In this document: positions 51,751-60,441 of the stretch, in pieces
Position numbering within the stretch: position 1 is the stretch's first letter
Layout: each line of letters starts with the position of its first letter
Assembly (NCBI GenBank): GCA_014873095.1
Contig: CP050848.1
Coordinates: 2,451,850-2,515,849 of the forward strand
Source of the DNA: Planctomycetales bacterium ZRK34
GTDB taxonomy: Bacteria; Planctomycetota; Phycisphaerae; Phycisphaerales; Zrk34
DNA length: 64,000 nucleotides
Reading direction: 5' to 3'
The notes under the pieces: generated by a model
Told to the model about the DNA's origin: nothing
What the model saw: only the letters and a program-made list of their open reading frames with translations
The model's database searches: none
Program-made: the position numbers and the translations under genes

Positions 51751-52913
51751 ACTACCGCCTGTTCAACGAGCCCACGCCGGGCTACGAGCGTGTCAAAGCC
51801 GTCGCTCTGCGATTCGTCGAAGCGATGAAGATTGGCGACAAGCCGTGGCAGTACCGCAAGGAACCCGGCGGCGATGAGAGTTTCTACGGGTCTTATCACG
51901 CGCTGCACATTCTCGACTTGTTCGGGGCGCTCGACGATCTGTCAGATGAAGACCGCGACGGGTGGGCGGAGTATCTCTGCGCTGATCAGTGCGAAGACGG
52001 TTTGTTTCGCAATGCATCGCGTTCGGATTGCACCGCCTGTGACATCGCTTCGATCGAACCCGACTGGCACTACACGCGCGGTCATCTGTGGGCATTGCGG
52101 ATACTCGGCCGCCGCTCGCCGCGCCCGTTGCAGTTCATCGAGCCGCTGCTGGATGCCGAGGCGCTGTACCAGTGGGTGAAAAAGTACGACTGGTCCAACT
52201 CGTGGGCGGCAAGCAACCAGGTGTTGGCCTGCGCCACGGCGCTGTTTGCCGTGCGCGACTGGTTTGATCGGCCCGAGGTCGACGCGATCATGCAGCAGGG
52301 TATGTACCCCGCGCTCGAAGAGCTGCTTGATGAAAACACCGGCTTCTGGGGCACGCAGTTCGGCGCCGACTTGCCCAACGGCCTGTTCGGCACGATCCAT
52401 GTCACGCCGATCTACTTCGCTCAGGGCTGGCCGCTGCGAGCGGTCGAGCGCAACATCGATTCAACGCTCGCCTGTCAGCTCCCCGACGGATCGTTCTGGC
52501 CCGGCGGGTCCGACTGCGCCGACTTCGACGGCGCCTACATGATGGCCAACCTCGGCGCGCTGACCGACTACCGCCGTGATGACCTTCACGCGGCGGCGCG
52601 GCGTTACCTCCAGCACGCCCTGATGCATGAATCCGAAGACGGGTGCGGCTGGCTCATCCACCGGCGCGACAGCGCCCCGGCGCAGTGGAAGTCGCGCCCG
52701 CACTGGATCTGGAAGCCTGGCGAATCGCGCGTCACCGCTGAGTATCGCGATGAGGATCCGAGCCGCACGCACATCATGCTCGGGTCGTGGTTTTACCCGC
52801 AGTCGATCGCGCTGGTCGCCAGCCTGCTGCGTGACACCGGCTACGAAGGCCCGTACCAACTGAACTCGATGTCGCTGCACGAATGCAACGTCAATTCCCT
52901 GGAGCACGCATGA
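51747..52913 (+). CDS. Alpha/alpha-toroid protein of unknown function in the uronate operon
   Basis: Cytoplasmic protein of 388 residues starting at GTG 51747 (GTGA overlap with the lyase stop). Repeated helical hairpins with GS/GG turns (ESFYGSYHALHILDLFGALD; DGLFRNASRSDCTACDIAS; LPDGSFWPGGSDCADFDGAY) resemble squalene-hopene/prenyltransferase-type or six-hairpin glycosidase toroids. The DGxF/DGxFW repeats are QW-like. No catalytic family is recognised. Context suggests processing of an unsaturated or modified uronate. Confidence 0.75.
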   Translation: MNYRLFNEPTPGYERVKAVALRFVEAMKIGDKPWQYRKEPGGDESFYGSYHALHILDLFGALDDLSDEDRDGWAEYLCADQCEDGLFRNASRSDCTACDIASIEPDWHYTRGHLWALRILGRRSPRPLQFIEPLLDAEALYQWVKKYDWSNSWAASNQVLACATALFAVRDWFDRPEVDAIMQQGMYPALEELLDENTGFWGTQFGADLPNGLFGTIHVTPIYFAQGWPLRAVERNIDSTLACQLPDGSFWPGGSDCADFDGAYMMANLGALTDYRRDDLHAAARRYLQHALMHESEDGCGWLIHRRDSAPAQWKSRPHWIWKPGESRVTAEYRDEDPSRTHIMLGSWFYPQSIALVASLLRDTGYEGPYQLNSMSLHECNVNSLEHA

Positions 52914-53311
52914 ACGCCCCCGCTGATGACAACGTTTTTCTCGGCATCGATCATCCGGCCGTCGCGGCGGAGGATGTCGAGGCGCTGACCGACTGGTATG
53001 TGAACACCCTCGGGTACGAGCGCGTATTCCGTCACGACAAGCCGGTGTGGATCCTCCGCGCCGCCGACGGCACGCTGCTGGAGATCATGCCGCGCGATGA
53101 TACGCCCCGCCCCCAGCGCACGACCTGGACCCCGGGCTGGTCACATATCGCCATCCGCGTCCGCGATTTCGACAAGGCCCAGCGCGTGCTGGATGAAAAG
53201 AACGTGCAGTGGACCGGCGAGCCCATCAACGCCATCGGCGGCGGCCGGGTGCGCAACTTCGTCGACCCCGATGGCAACATGCTTCAAATTCTCGAACGCC
53301 CCCAGGCATAG
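52910..53311 (+). CDS. Glyoxalase/VOC-family metalloprotein
   Basis: Small enzyme of 133 residues, ATG 52910 overlapping the previous stop (ATGA). Two beta-alpha-beta-beta-beta units: FLGIDHPAVAAEDVEALTDW, LLEIMPRDD, WSHIAIRVRDFDKAQRVLD, FVDPDGNMLQILER. Likely metal ligands are the His in IDHPAV, the Glu in LLEIM and the His in WSHIAI. The usual fourth Glu (DPDGNxxE) is replaced by Gln, so the metal site may be altered. It might act as an isomerase or lyase on a keto-sugar acid; no substrate evidence. Confidence 0.85.
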   Translation: MNAPADDNVFLGIDHPAVAAEDVEALTDWYVNTLGYERVFRHDKPVWILRAADGTLLEIMPRDDTPRPQRTTWTPGWSHIAIRVRDFDKAQRVLDEKNVQWTGEPINAIGGGRVRNFVDPDGNMLQILERPQA

Positions 53312-53323
53312 GAGCAACCCGCG

Positions 53324-54337
53324 ATGAAAGCGGCGTACTACCAAGGCAATAAGACATTCAAAATCGGCGACAGTCAGGCGGTCGCGCCCGGCCCCGGCGA
53401 GGTGCGACTCGACGTGGCGTACTGCGGCGTCTGCGGGACCGATGTGCACATCTACCACGGCGCGATGGATCGCCGCGTCAGCATTCCACAGGTGATCGGA
53501 CACGAAGCTTCGGCCGTGATCGCCGAGCTCGGCCCCGGCGTCGAAGGCTTCGAAGTCGGCCAGCGCGTGGCGGTGCGCCCGCTTGCGCCCGGTGAGTCGT
53601 CCCCGGTGGACAACGGCTGCACCCACATCGGCAAGAACCTCAAATTCATCGGCATCGACACGCCCGGCGCGATGCAGGCTTCGTGGACCGTACCGGCTTA
53701 TACGCTGCACCATCTGCCCGAGTCGTTGTCGCTGGAACACGGCGCGCTGATCGAGCCGCTGGCCGTGGCGTGTCACGATGTGCGGCTGGCGATGGTGAAG
53801 CCCGGCGAAAACGTCGTCGTTATCGGCGGCGGGCCGATCGGTCTGCTGATTGCGCTGGTCGCTCGTGAGCATGGCGCCAACGTGCTGCTGTCGGAAGTCA
53901 ACACCCAGCGACTGGACTTCGCCCGCGAGCTCGGTCTGGCGACGGTCAATCCCGCAAAGGATGATCTGGTTGAAGCCGTCGGAAAGTTCAGCGGCGATGC
54001 GATGGCGGATGTCGTGTTTGAAGTGTCCGGCACGGCGGCGGGCGTCGAGGCGATGACGAAGATCGCGCGCGTGCGGGGCCGCATCGTGATGGTCGCCATT
54101 CACGCCCAGCCCAAGCCGGTTGACCTGTTTCAGTTTTTCTGGCGGGAGCTGCAGTTGATCGGCGTCCGCGTGTATGAACCCGAAGATTTCGACGAAGCGA
54201 TCGCGCTGGCCGCCGGCGGCAAGCTCCCGCTGGATCGGGTTATCACGAATGTCTCGCCGCTGGACCAGGTGCAGAGCGTGTTCGAACAGATCGATCAGAA
54301 TCCCGCAGGCATGAAGTACCTGCTGCAATGCCAATAG
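53324..54337 (+). CDS. Zinc-dependent alcohol dehydrogenase family protein (no structural zinc cluster)
   Basis: MDR-family dehydrogenase of 337 residues. Catalytic zinc ligands are in YCGVCGTDVH and VIGHEASAVI; VVVIGGGPIGLLIALVAREH is the NAD(P) loop. The four-Cys structural zinc lobe is missing (only NGCTHIG remains in that region), as in several sorbitol/galactitol/gulonate-type members. Probably oxidises a sugar alcohol or aldonate (L-idonate/galactonate-type) within the operon. Eleven bases precede KduD. Confidence 0.88.
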   Translation: MKAAYYQGNKTFKIGDSQAVAPGPGEVRLDVAYCGVCGTDVHIYHGAMDRRVSIPQVIGHEASAVIAELGPGVEGFEVGQRVAVRPLAPGESSPVDNGCTHIGKNLKFIGIDTPGAMQASWTVPAYTLHHLPESLSLEHGALIEPLAVACHDVRLAMVKPGENVVVIGGGPIGLLIALVAREHGANVLLSEVNTQRLDFARELGLATVNPAKDDLVEAVGKFSGDAMADVVFEVSGTAAGVEAMTKIARVRGRIVMVAIHAQPKPVDLFQFFWRELQLIGVRVYEPEDFDEAIALAAGGKLPLDRVITNVSPLDQVQSVFEQIDQNPAGMKYLLQCQ

Positions 54338-54349
54338 GAGTCACCGACG

Positions 54350-55117
54350 ATGAGCGTGTTGGATCAATTCAAGCTGGATGGCAAGACGGCGCTGGTGACC
54401 GGCTGCCGGCGCGGGATCGGACAGGCGATGGCGCTGGGCCTGGCCGAGGCGGGAGCGGACATCGTTGGCGTGTCGGCGCAACTGGAAGACGACTGCGAGG
54501 TCGGCCGGCAGGTCAAGGCGCTCGGCCGCTCGTTTACCGGCTATGCGTGTGACTTTTCCGATCGGCAGGCGGTGTACGGGTTGATCGATCGTGTCGGGGC
54601 CGAGTGCGCGCCGATCGACATTCTCGTCAACAACGCCGGGACGATCCTCCGCAAGCCGGCCGCCGATCACCCGGATGAATACTGGGACAAGGTGATCGAG
54701 GTGAATCTCAACGCCCAGTTCATCCTCAGCCGCGCTTTCGGCAAGGCGATGGTTGAGCGCGGCGGCGGCAAGATCATCTTCACCGCCTCGCTGCTGACTT
54801 TTCAGGGCGGCATCACCGTGCCGGGTTACGCCGCCAGCAAGGGCGCGATCGGGCAGCTCACGATGGCGCTGGCCAACGAGTGGGCTTCGCACGGGGTGAA
54901 CGTCAACGCGATCGCCCCGGGCTACATCGCCACGGACAACACTGCCGCTTTGCGCGCCGATCCGCAGCGCAATCCCGCTATCCTGTCGCGCATACCCGCC
55001 GGCCGATGGGGTGAACCCGATGACTTCAAGGGCGCGACGGTCTTCCTCGCTTCCGCGGCGTCGAACTATGTGCATGGCGCGGTCATGCTCGTCGACGGCG
55101 GCTGGATGGGGCGCTGA
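54350..55117 (+). CDS. kduD: 2-dehydro-3-deoxy-D-gluconate 5-dehydrogenase (KduD)
   Basis: SDR enzyme of 255 residues matching E. coli KduD along its length: LDGKTALVTGCRRGIGQAMA, ILVNNAGTILRK, LLTFQGGITVPGYAASKGAI (catalytic Tyr-x3-Lys), NVNAIAPGYIATDNTAALRA and RIPAGRWGEPDDFKG. It interconverts 2,5-diketo-3-deoxygluconate and 2-keto-3-deoxygluconate in unsaturated uronate catabolism. AGGAG lies ~8 nt before the ATG. This fixes the operon as polyuronate-related. No KduI, KdgK or Eda gene is in the window. Confidence 0.92.
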   Translation: MSVLDQFKLDGKTALVTGCRRGIGQAMALGLAEAGADIVGVSAQLEDDCEVGRQVKALGRSFTGYACDFSDRQAVYGLIDRVGAECAPIDILVNNAGTILRKPAADHPDEYWDKVIEVNLNAQFILSRAFGKAMVERGGGKIIFTASLLTFQGGITVPGYAASKGAIGQLTMALANEWASHGVNVNAIAPGYIATDNTAALRADPQRNPAILSRIPAGRWGEPDDFKGATVFLASAASNYVHGAVMLVDGGWMGR

Positions 55118-55118
55118 G

Positions 55119-56630
55119 ATGAACATCGCCCAACAGCTCATGCGAATGCTGGCGGTTGTGATGATCTGTTGCACGGCGCAAGCCGAAGGCCCGCGCGGCG
55201 TGTTTGATGTGCGCGACTTCGGCGCGGCCGGCGACGGCAAGACGCTGGACACCGCGGCGATTCAGAAAGCGGTCGACGCCTGCGCGGCAGCCGGCGGCGG
55301 CAAGGTGATGCTTCAAGGCGGTCAATTCCTTTCGGGAACGATCCGTCTCAAAAGCAACGTGACGCTCTACGTCGAAGCCGGCGCTACACTGCTGGGCTCC
55401 ACCGACATTGCCGACTATCCCGACAACACCCCGAAGATCACCTACCTGTATCGGGCGCGATTCACCAAGTCGCTGATCTATGCCGAGGCGGCGGAAAACA
55501 TCGGCATCGCCGGCCGCGGTCTCATCGACGGGCAGGGTAAGCACTTCGCGGCGAAGCGCGGCGACGACAAGATGCGGCCGTACATCCTGCGCTTCAGCGA
55601 GTGTAAAAACGTTCGCGTTGAAAATGTCAGCTTCCGCAATTCCGCTCGGTGGCTCTCGCATTACCTGGCTTGTGAAAACGTCACGATCAGCGGCGTGTCG
55701 ATTCACAGCCGCATCCGTGAAAATCGCGACGGCATGGACATCGACAGTTGCCGCGATGTGCGCATCGCCGACTGCTCGGTTTACTCCGGTGACGACGCGA
55801 TCGTGCTCAAGGCGACGACCGAGCGCCCCTGCCAGCGCGTTGTGATCACCAACTGCGTACTCAGCAGCGGTGCCAGCGCCCTGAAGCTCGGCACCGAGTC
55901 CAACGGCGGTTTCGAAGACATCGCCATCAGCAACTGCACGATCTACGACACCGGCAACAGCGGCATCGCTGTGGAGATGGTTGACGGCGCAACGCTCGAC
56001 CGAGTCACCGTATCGAACATCACGATGAAGAACGTCGGCGCGCCGCTCTTTATCCGTCTGGGCAACCGCGCCCGGCCGATTCCCGGTCTGCCCGAGCCCG
56101 GGATGGGATCGCTTCGCAACGTGATCATCCGCGATGTGCAGGCGGACGAGGTCAGCTCCGTCGGATGCGCCGTCTCCGGCATCCCGGATCACTCCATCGA
56201 AAACGTCACGCTTGAAAACATCCGCATCCGCTTCAAAGGCGGCGGCACACTCGACGATGCACATCGCGAAATCCCCGAGAAAACAAGCTCCTATCCGAAG
56301 TACAGCATGTTCGGCAAGCTGTCGGCCTACGGGCTGTTCTGCCGCCACGTCAGCAATCTGCGACTGCACAACATCGACCTGGGCTTCGACGAAGACGACG
56401 CCCGCCCGGCGATCATCTGCGACGACGTGCGCGACCTGGACCTGTTCAGCCTGCGGGCGCAGATCACCGAGGCGACCGAATCGGTGGTCCGGCTCGATGG
56501 CGTCCGCGGGGCGCTGATACACGGCTGCCGCAGCGCGGTCGATCGTCAGCAGTTCCTGCAGCAGGATGAATCATGCGAGCAGGTGCACGTGACAGGTAAC
56601 GCTCTGGGCACAGCCGAACCCCGGCAATGA
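55119..56630 (+). CDS. Secreted GH28-family polygalacturonase-like protein
   Basis: Right-handed beta-helix enzyme of 503 residues with signal peptide (MRMLAVVMICCTAQAEGP). VFDVRDFGAAGDGKTLDTAA is the typical GH28 start. Catalytic region: ENRDGMDIDSCRDV (N-x-DxD form), YSGDDAIVLKA (GDD), GTESNGGFEDI and FIRLGNR near the R-x-K site. The canonical GHG loop reads ESNGG, so catalysis may be altered or the substrate may be an unusual uronan such as rhamnogalacturonan. Starts 1 nt after the KduD stop. Confidence 0.9.
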   Translation: MNIAQQLMRMLAVVMICCTAQAEGPRGVFDVRDFGAAGDGKTLDTAAIQKAVDACAAAGGGKVMLQGGQFLSGTIRLKSNVTLYVEAGATLLGSTDIADYPDNTPKITYLYRARFTKSLIYAEAAENIGIAGRGLIDGQGKHFAAKRGDDKMRPYILRFSECKNVRVENVSFRNSARWLSHYLACENVTISGVSIHSRIRENRDGMDIDSCRDVRIADCSVYSGDDAIVLKATTERPCQRVVITNCVLSSGASALKLGTESNGGFEDIAISNCTIYDTGNSGIAVEMVDGATLDRVTVSNITMKNVGAPLFIRLGNRARPIPGLPEPGMGSLRNVIIRDVQADEVSSVGCAVSGIPDHSIENVTLENIRIRFKGGGTLDDAHREIPEKTSSYPKYSMFGKLSAYGLFCRHVSNLRLHNIDLGFDEDDARPAIICDDVRDLDLFSLRAQITEATESVVRLDGVRGALIHGCRSAVDRQQFLQQDESCEQVHVTGNALGTAEPRQ

Positions 56631-56642
56631 AAGGTTCGCATC

Positions 56643-58280
56643 ATGTTTCAACATTCGCGACATCGGATCATCGGCGCCACGCTGTGTGTTTACCTGCTGG
56701 CGGCCGCGACGATCAGCATGGGGGCCGAGCCGGTTCAGGTCACGGTTGATGCGAAGCAGGTCATCGGCAACAACGAGCCCTTCTGGGCCAACATGGTCTT
56801 CCATCCCACGGAATTTCTCGACGGGGCGTGGGGTGAAGATCTTGTTGCGTTGTTGGCCGAGACCGGCGCGGCGCAGCGTTACATCCGGCTGTACAACCAG
56901 CCGGAGGACGCGGCGGTCGTTGGCGACGATGGCGCCGTCAGCTATCGATGGGATCACTTTGATCGCCGGGTGGACCTGCTGCTGCGTCACGGGATACGTC
57001 CGGTGGTGGCGTTTTTCTCGATGCCGGCCGCGATCGCAGACAACCCGAAGCACGGTCGCAATCGCACATTCCTCAACAACAAGCGCATCAACACCGGGCG
57101 GCCGGCCGACTATGCCCAGTGGCAGGCGATGTGCGTCGACTTCACCAAACACGTGCTCGAACGTTACGGCGAAAAGGAAGTGCTTGCGTGGTACTTCACC
57201 TGCTGGAATGAACCGAACCTCAGCGGGTTCTGGCACAAGGCGGACCTGACCGAGCACAAAAAGCTGTACGACCACTTCGCCGCGGCCGTCAAAGGGGTGA
57301 ACCCGAAGATACGAATCGGCGGGCCGTCGTATTCGAGCTACAACACCTACAAGAAGCCCGACACCTGGAAAGGGTTTCTCGAGCACATCACCCACGGCAC
57401 CAACCACGCCACCGGCAAGCAGGGCACGCCGATCGACTACATCACGGTCCACACCTACGGGGGGCACAGCGGCCAGGGCGGGCCGATGTTTCCGTATCCC
57501 AGCGTCGATTACATGTTGGCCCAGCAGCGCAAGCTTGTCGAAATGCGCGATGAATATCCCGAACTGCGTGATGTGCCGATCATGATCGCCGAGTGGGGCG
57601 TGACCTCCGGCGGCGGCACCACCATGAAAAAACGCCCCATGGCGGAAGTGCGCAACACGCAATTCTCCGCATCGTTTCTGACGACGATGGTCGCCAAACA
57701 ACTGGCCTGGCGGCGGGCGGAGAACCCCCACCTCGGCGACATGTTTTTGTGCATCTCCGGGTACGAGGTGCCACAGCAGTTCGACTTCGAAGGCAAGCGG
57801 ACAGTGCACACGCTCAACGGGTTCCATAAGCCCCTGCTCAATGGGTACAAGCTGCTGGCCAAACTCGGCGGCGAGTGGGTCGACGCCCATGTCGAATCTG
57901 ATGACGACGAAGTGACGATTCTGGCGGCGCGCGACGGGGCAGATCATCTGACGGTGATGATCACGCGCTTCGTGCCCGAGCAGTGGCGCAATGAAGGTGA
58001 GGATCGGGCGGTACGGTTGAGCTTGTCGACGGGTTGGTCGAAGCCGGCCGACGCGGAGGTCACCCACTGGCGGATCGATGAGCATCACAGCAACGCCTAC
58101 AGCGTCTTTTGCGAGATGGGCAGCCCGACCCAGCCCACGCCCGAGCAGATTCAGCAGATTCGCAGCCGAATGGGGCTTGAGACGGTCGAGTCGCTGAGCC
58201 GCCGGTCGGTGGGTGATACATTCGAAATGACGCTTGATCTGCCGCCGAACGCGGTATCGCTGATCGAGATTAAGAAATGA
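56643..58280 (+). CDS. Secreted GH39-like glycosidase
   Basis: Exported protein of 545 residues; signal (IIGATLCVYLLAAATISMGA). TIM barrel of clan GH-A: acid/base E190 in CWNEPNLSGFW and nucleophile E317 in MIAEWGVTSGG, 127 residues apart, with ITVHTYGGHSG between. A C-terminal beta domain follows (VTILAARDGADHLTVMITRF). GH39 members are beta-xylosidases, alpha-L-iduronidases and related enzymes; iduronidase-like action would suit a uronate operon. It ends the operon, 117 bases before module E. Confidence 0.88.
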   Translation: MFQHSRHRIIGATLCVYLLAAATISMGAEPVQVTVDAKQVIGNNEPFWANMVFHPTEFLDGAWGEDLVALLAETGAAQRYIRLYNQPEDAAVVGDDGAVSYRWDHFDRRVDLLLRHGIRPVVAFFSMPAAIADNPKHGRNRTFLNNKRINTGRPADYAQWQAMCVDFTKHVLERYGEKEVLAWYFTCWNEPNLSGFWHKADLTEHKKLYDHFAAAVKGVNPKIRIGGPSYSSYNTYKKPDTWKGFLEHITHGTNHATGKQGTPIDYITVHTYGGHSGQGGPMFPYPSVDYMLAQQRKLVEMRDEYPELRDVPIMIAEWGVTSGGGTTMKKRPMAEVRNTQFSASFLTTMVAKQLAWRRAENPHLGDMFLCISGYEVPQQFDFEGKRTVHTLNGFHKPLLNGYKLLAKLGGEWVDAHVESDDDEVTILAARDGADHLTVMITRFVPEQWRNEGEDRAVRLSLSTGWSKPADAEVTHWRIDEHHSNAYSVFCEMGSPTQPTPEQIQQIRSRMGLETVESLSRRSVGDTFEMTLDLPPNAVSLIEIKK

Positions 58281-58397
58281 TGTAAAGGCAGTATAGATTT
58301 GTTTTTGTGACGATTTTGCGCCGCTTTTTGGAGTTTTTGTCGCGGGGGTATGTCCAGTCCGGCCGTCGGCGCGCTATTCACTAGGGAGACCCTTGTT

Positions 58398-58934
58398 ATG
58401 GCTCTTGATGAGGCGACGATCGTTCGAGAACTCTGGCGCCAGCGGATTGGGCTGGTGGCGTTCATCGAGGTGATCGTTCACGACGAGCACCTGGCTGAAG
58501 ATGTGTTTCAGGAGATCAGCGTGGCGGCGTTGCAGAAGCGAAGCCAGATCAACGATGCGGCGCATCTGAAGCACTGGTTGCTTCAGGCGGCGCGGTTCTA
58601 CGGCGTGGCGGCGCTTCGCAAAACCTCCCGTCAGCGGGTCATCTTCAACGATCAACTGCTCGACCGCATCGAAGCCGCCTGGACCCAACACGACGCCGGC
58701 GTGATCTCCGATCAAAGCGCCGCTCTGAAAACCTGCCTGGAAAGACTCAGCCCGTACGCCCGCCGCATCATCGAGCTGCGCTACGGCCAGGGCATCACTG
58801 GCCAGGACCTCGCCCGCGCCCTCGGCCGCAAGGTCGACACGATCTACAAAGCGCTGACGCGCACCCATCAGACACTGGCCGACTGCATCCGCGCCGCCCT
58901 GGCTGCTGAATCCAACGACACCGGAACCCGCTGA
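58398..58934 (+). CDS. ECF-type RNA polymerase sigma factor, module E
   Basis: Sigma factor of 178 residues; ATG 58398 has AGGGAG 9 nt upstream. Region 2: LVAFIEVIVHDEHLAEDVFQ. Region 4: LSPYARRIIELRYGQGITGQ, then LGRKVDTIYKALTRTHQTL. Nearly collinear with the module A sigma (VRELWRQRI; RSQIND-AAHLKHWL). Immediately followed by its FecR-like partner without a gap. TATAGATTT upstream (58295-58303) resembles the TAGATTC boxes before the B and C sigma genes. Confidence 0.92.
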   Translation: MALDEATIVRELWRQRIGLVAFIEVIVHDEHLAEDVFQEISVAALQKRSQINDAAHLKHWLLQAARFYGVAALRKTSRQRVIFNDQLLDRIEAAWTQHDAGVISDQSAALKTCLERLSPYARRIIELRYGQGITGQDLARALGRKVDTIYKALTRTHQTLADCIRAALAAESNDTGTR

Positions 58935-60428
58935 ATGACCCGCGATGCGTCACAACCCGCTGCCGGTTTGCCCGATGATCAAGTCTTCGGCGATCTGGTC
59001 GTCCGCTACCTCGACGGTTTGTGCGACGACGCGGAAACGACCCGACTGATCGAACAGCTCGGCGATTCCGATGATGCGGTTCAAACACTGGTCACGTTGA
59101 GTGTGCAGCGGCGCATCCTGCGCGAGTCGCTTCAGTACTCGGCTTCACGGACACAGATTCGCGAGTTGTCGGGCTTGTCGAGCCCGCAGCAGCTTGCGGC
59201 GCGCCCCCGGCGGTGGTGGATCGGATCGCTGGCGGCGGCCGCGGCGATCGTGGCGCTGTGTGTGACGATGTGGTCGATCTGGGCGACGGCGGGCGACGGA
59301 TCAAGCAAGCAATCCATCGCGATGCGATCGGGGCCGGTCGGAACCGTCACGACCATGCGGGATGTGCAATGGGGCCCGACTGGCGAGCCGCTGGTCGCGG
59401 GGCAAACACTGAATCAGGGTGTGGTCTCGCTGAATGCCGGGTCGATGCAGTTGGTCACCACCGCCGGCGTGACCCTGACGTTCGAAGGCCCCGGCGAATT
59501 CGAGATGATCGACCCGATGCACGCCATCGTCCGTCGCGGCACCATGATCGCCATCGCCCCGGCCGATGTCACCGGCTTCACCATTCGGACTCAGCGCCTG
59601 CGCATCCGCGACCTGGGCACGGAGTTCGGCGTCCACGTGGATGAGTCCGGCACTGTCGACCTGGAAGTCCTCGACGGCCGGGTCGAAGTCGTCACACTGG
59701 ACACCGGCGGCCAGGCGATCGCCCAGCGTGAGTTGACCCGCTGGCAGGCGGTGCGATTCGACCCCGAACGATCCGACAGCCTGATCGATGTGGCGCCGAT
59801 GGATTCGCTGTTCGCCGATCGCCGCGTGATGCGTGACGGCTTCCCGGGCGTGTCGCGCCACGGGCGACCGACCGAGCCGATCCGCCTGGACCGGGTCCAC
59901 CCTGCTCCTTATGCCAATCAGGATGGTTACAACGGCAAGCCGACCCGCGCCACGCTGTTGGAAGACGGCGCCGTGTGTCAGCTTCAGGGCAACTCATGGA
60001 AGTCGATTGCCGTCGATTACGAAGTGACTGAAAAGACCATCCTCGAAGCCGAGTACCGGACAATTCACGCGGGTGAAATGGTCGGCATCGGCGTCGACAA
60101 CGACGACAACGTTAAATCCGACGAGACGATGTTCGCCCTGGCCGGCAGCAACTACAAAGCGCCCGGTGTGCGGAGCGACTACCGCCAGGCTTCGAGTTCG
60201 GACTGGAAAACCATTCGCATCCGCCTCGGCGATCACACACGCGGCTTGATCCGGCAGTTGGTCATCTTCGCCGATGACGATGCGCACGGCCGGGCGCTGG
60301 GCGAATTCCGAAATCTGCGGCTCTACGAGCCGACCGATCCCGCTGATAAAACACATCCCCTCGACGCGTCAATGTCCGACGACGCCGGAGAAAATCAATC
60401 TTTACGGAAACTCGAAAAACCTGAATAG
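58935..60428 (+). CDS. FecR-like transmembrane regulator with lyase-type carbohydrate-binding domain, module E
   Basis: Single-pass protein of 497 residues starting directly at the sigma stop. Cytoplasmic helices (FGDLVVRYLDGLCDDAETTR), membrane helix ~95-115 (WIGSLAAAAAIVALCVTMWS), FecR core with IRDLGTEFGVHVDESGTVDL. The outer domain (~310-480) has CQLQGNSWKSIAVDYEVTEK, MVGIGVDNDDN and LVIFADDDAHG. It is the same type as in module A and resembles modules attached to agarases and alginate lyases. Probable glycan sensor for the module E sigma. Confidence 0.88.
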   Translation: MTRDASQPAAGLPDDQVFGDLVVRYLDGLCDDAETTRLIEQLGDSDDAVQTLVTLSVQRRILRESLQYSASRTQIRELSGLSSPQQLAARPRRWWIGSLAAAAAIVALCVTMWSIWATAGDGSSKQSIAMRSGPVGTVTTMRDVQWGPTGEPLVAGQTLNQGVVSLNAGSMQLVTTAGVTLTFEGPGEFEMIDPMHAIVRRGTMIAIAPADVTGFTIRTQRLRIRDLGTEFGVHVDESGTVDLEVLDGRVEVVTLDTGGQAIAQRELTRWQAVRFDPERSDSLIDVAPMDSLFADRRVMRDGFPGVSRHGRPTEPIRLDRVHPAPYANQDGYNGKPTRATLLEDGAVCQLQGNSWKSIAVDYEVTEKTILEAEYRTIHAGEMVGIGVDNDDNVKSDETMFALAGSNYKAPGVRSDYRQASSSDWKTIRIRLGDHTRGLIRQLVIFADDDAHGRALGEFRNLRLYEPTDPADKTHPLDASMSDDAGENQSLRKLEKPE

Positions 60429-60441
60429 GTGGAGACATGCC

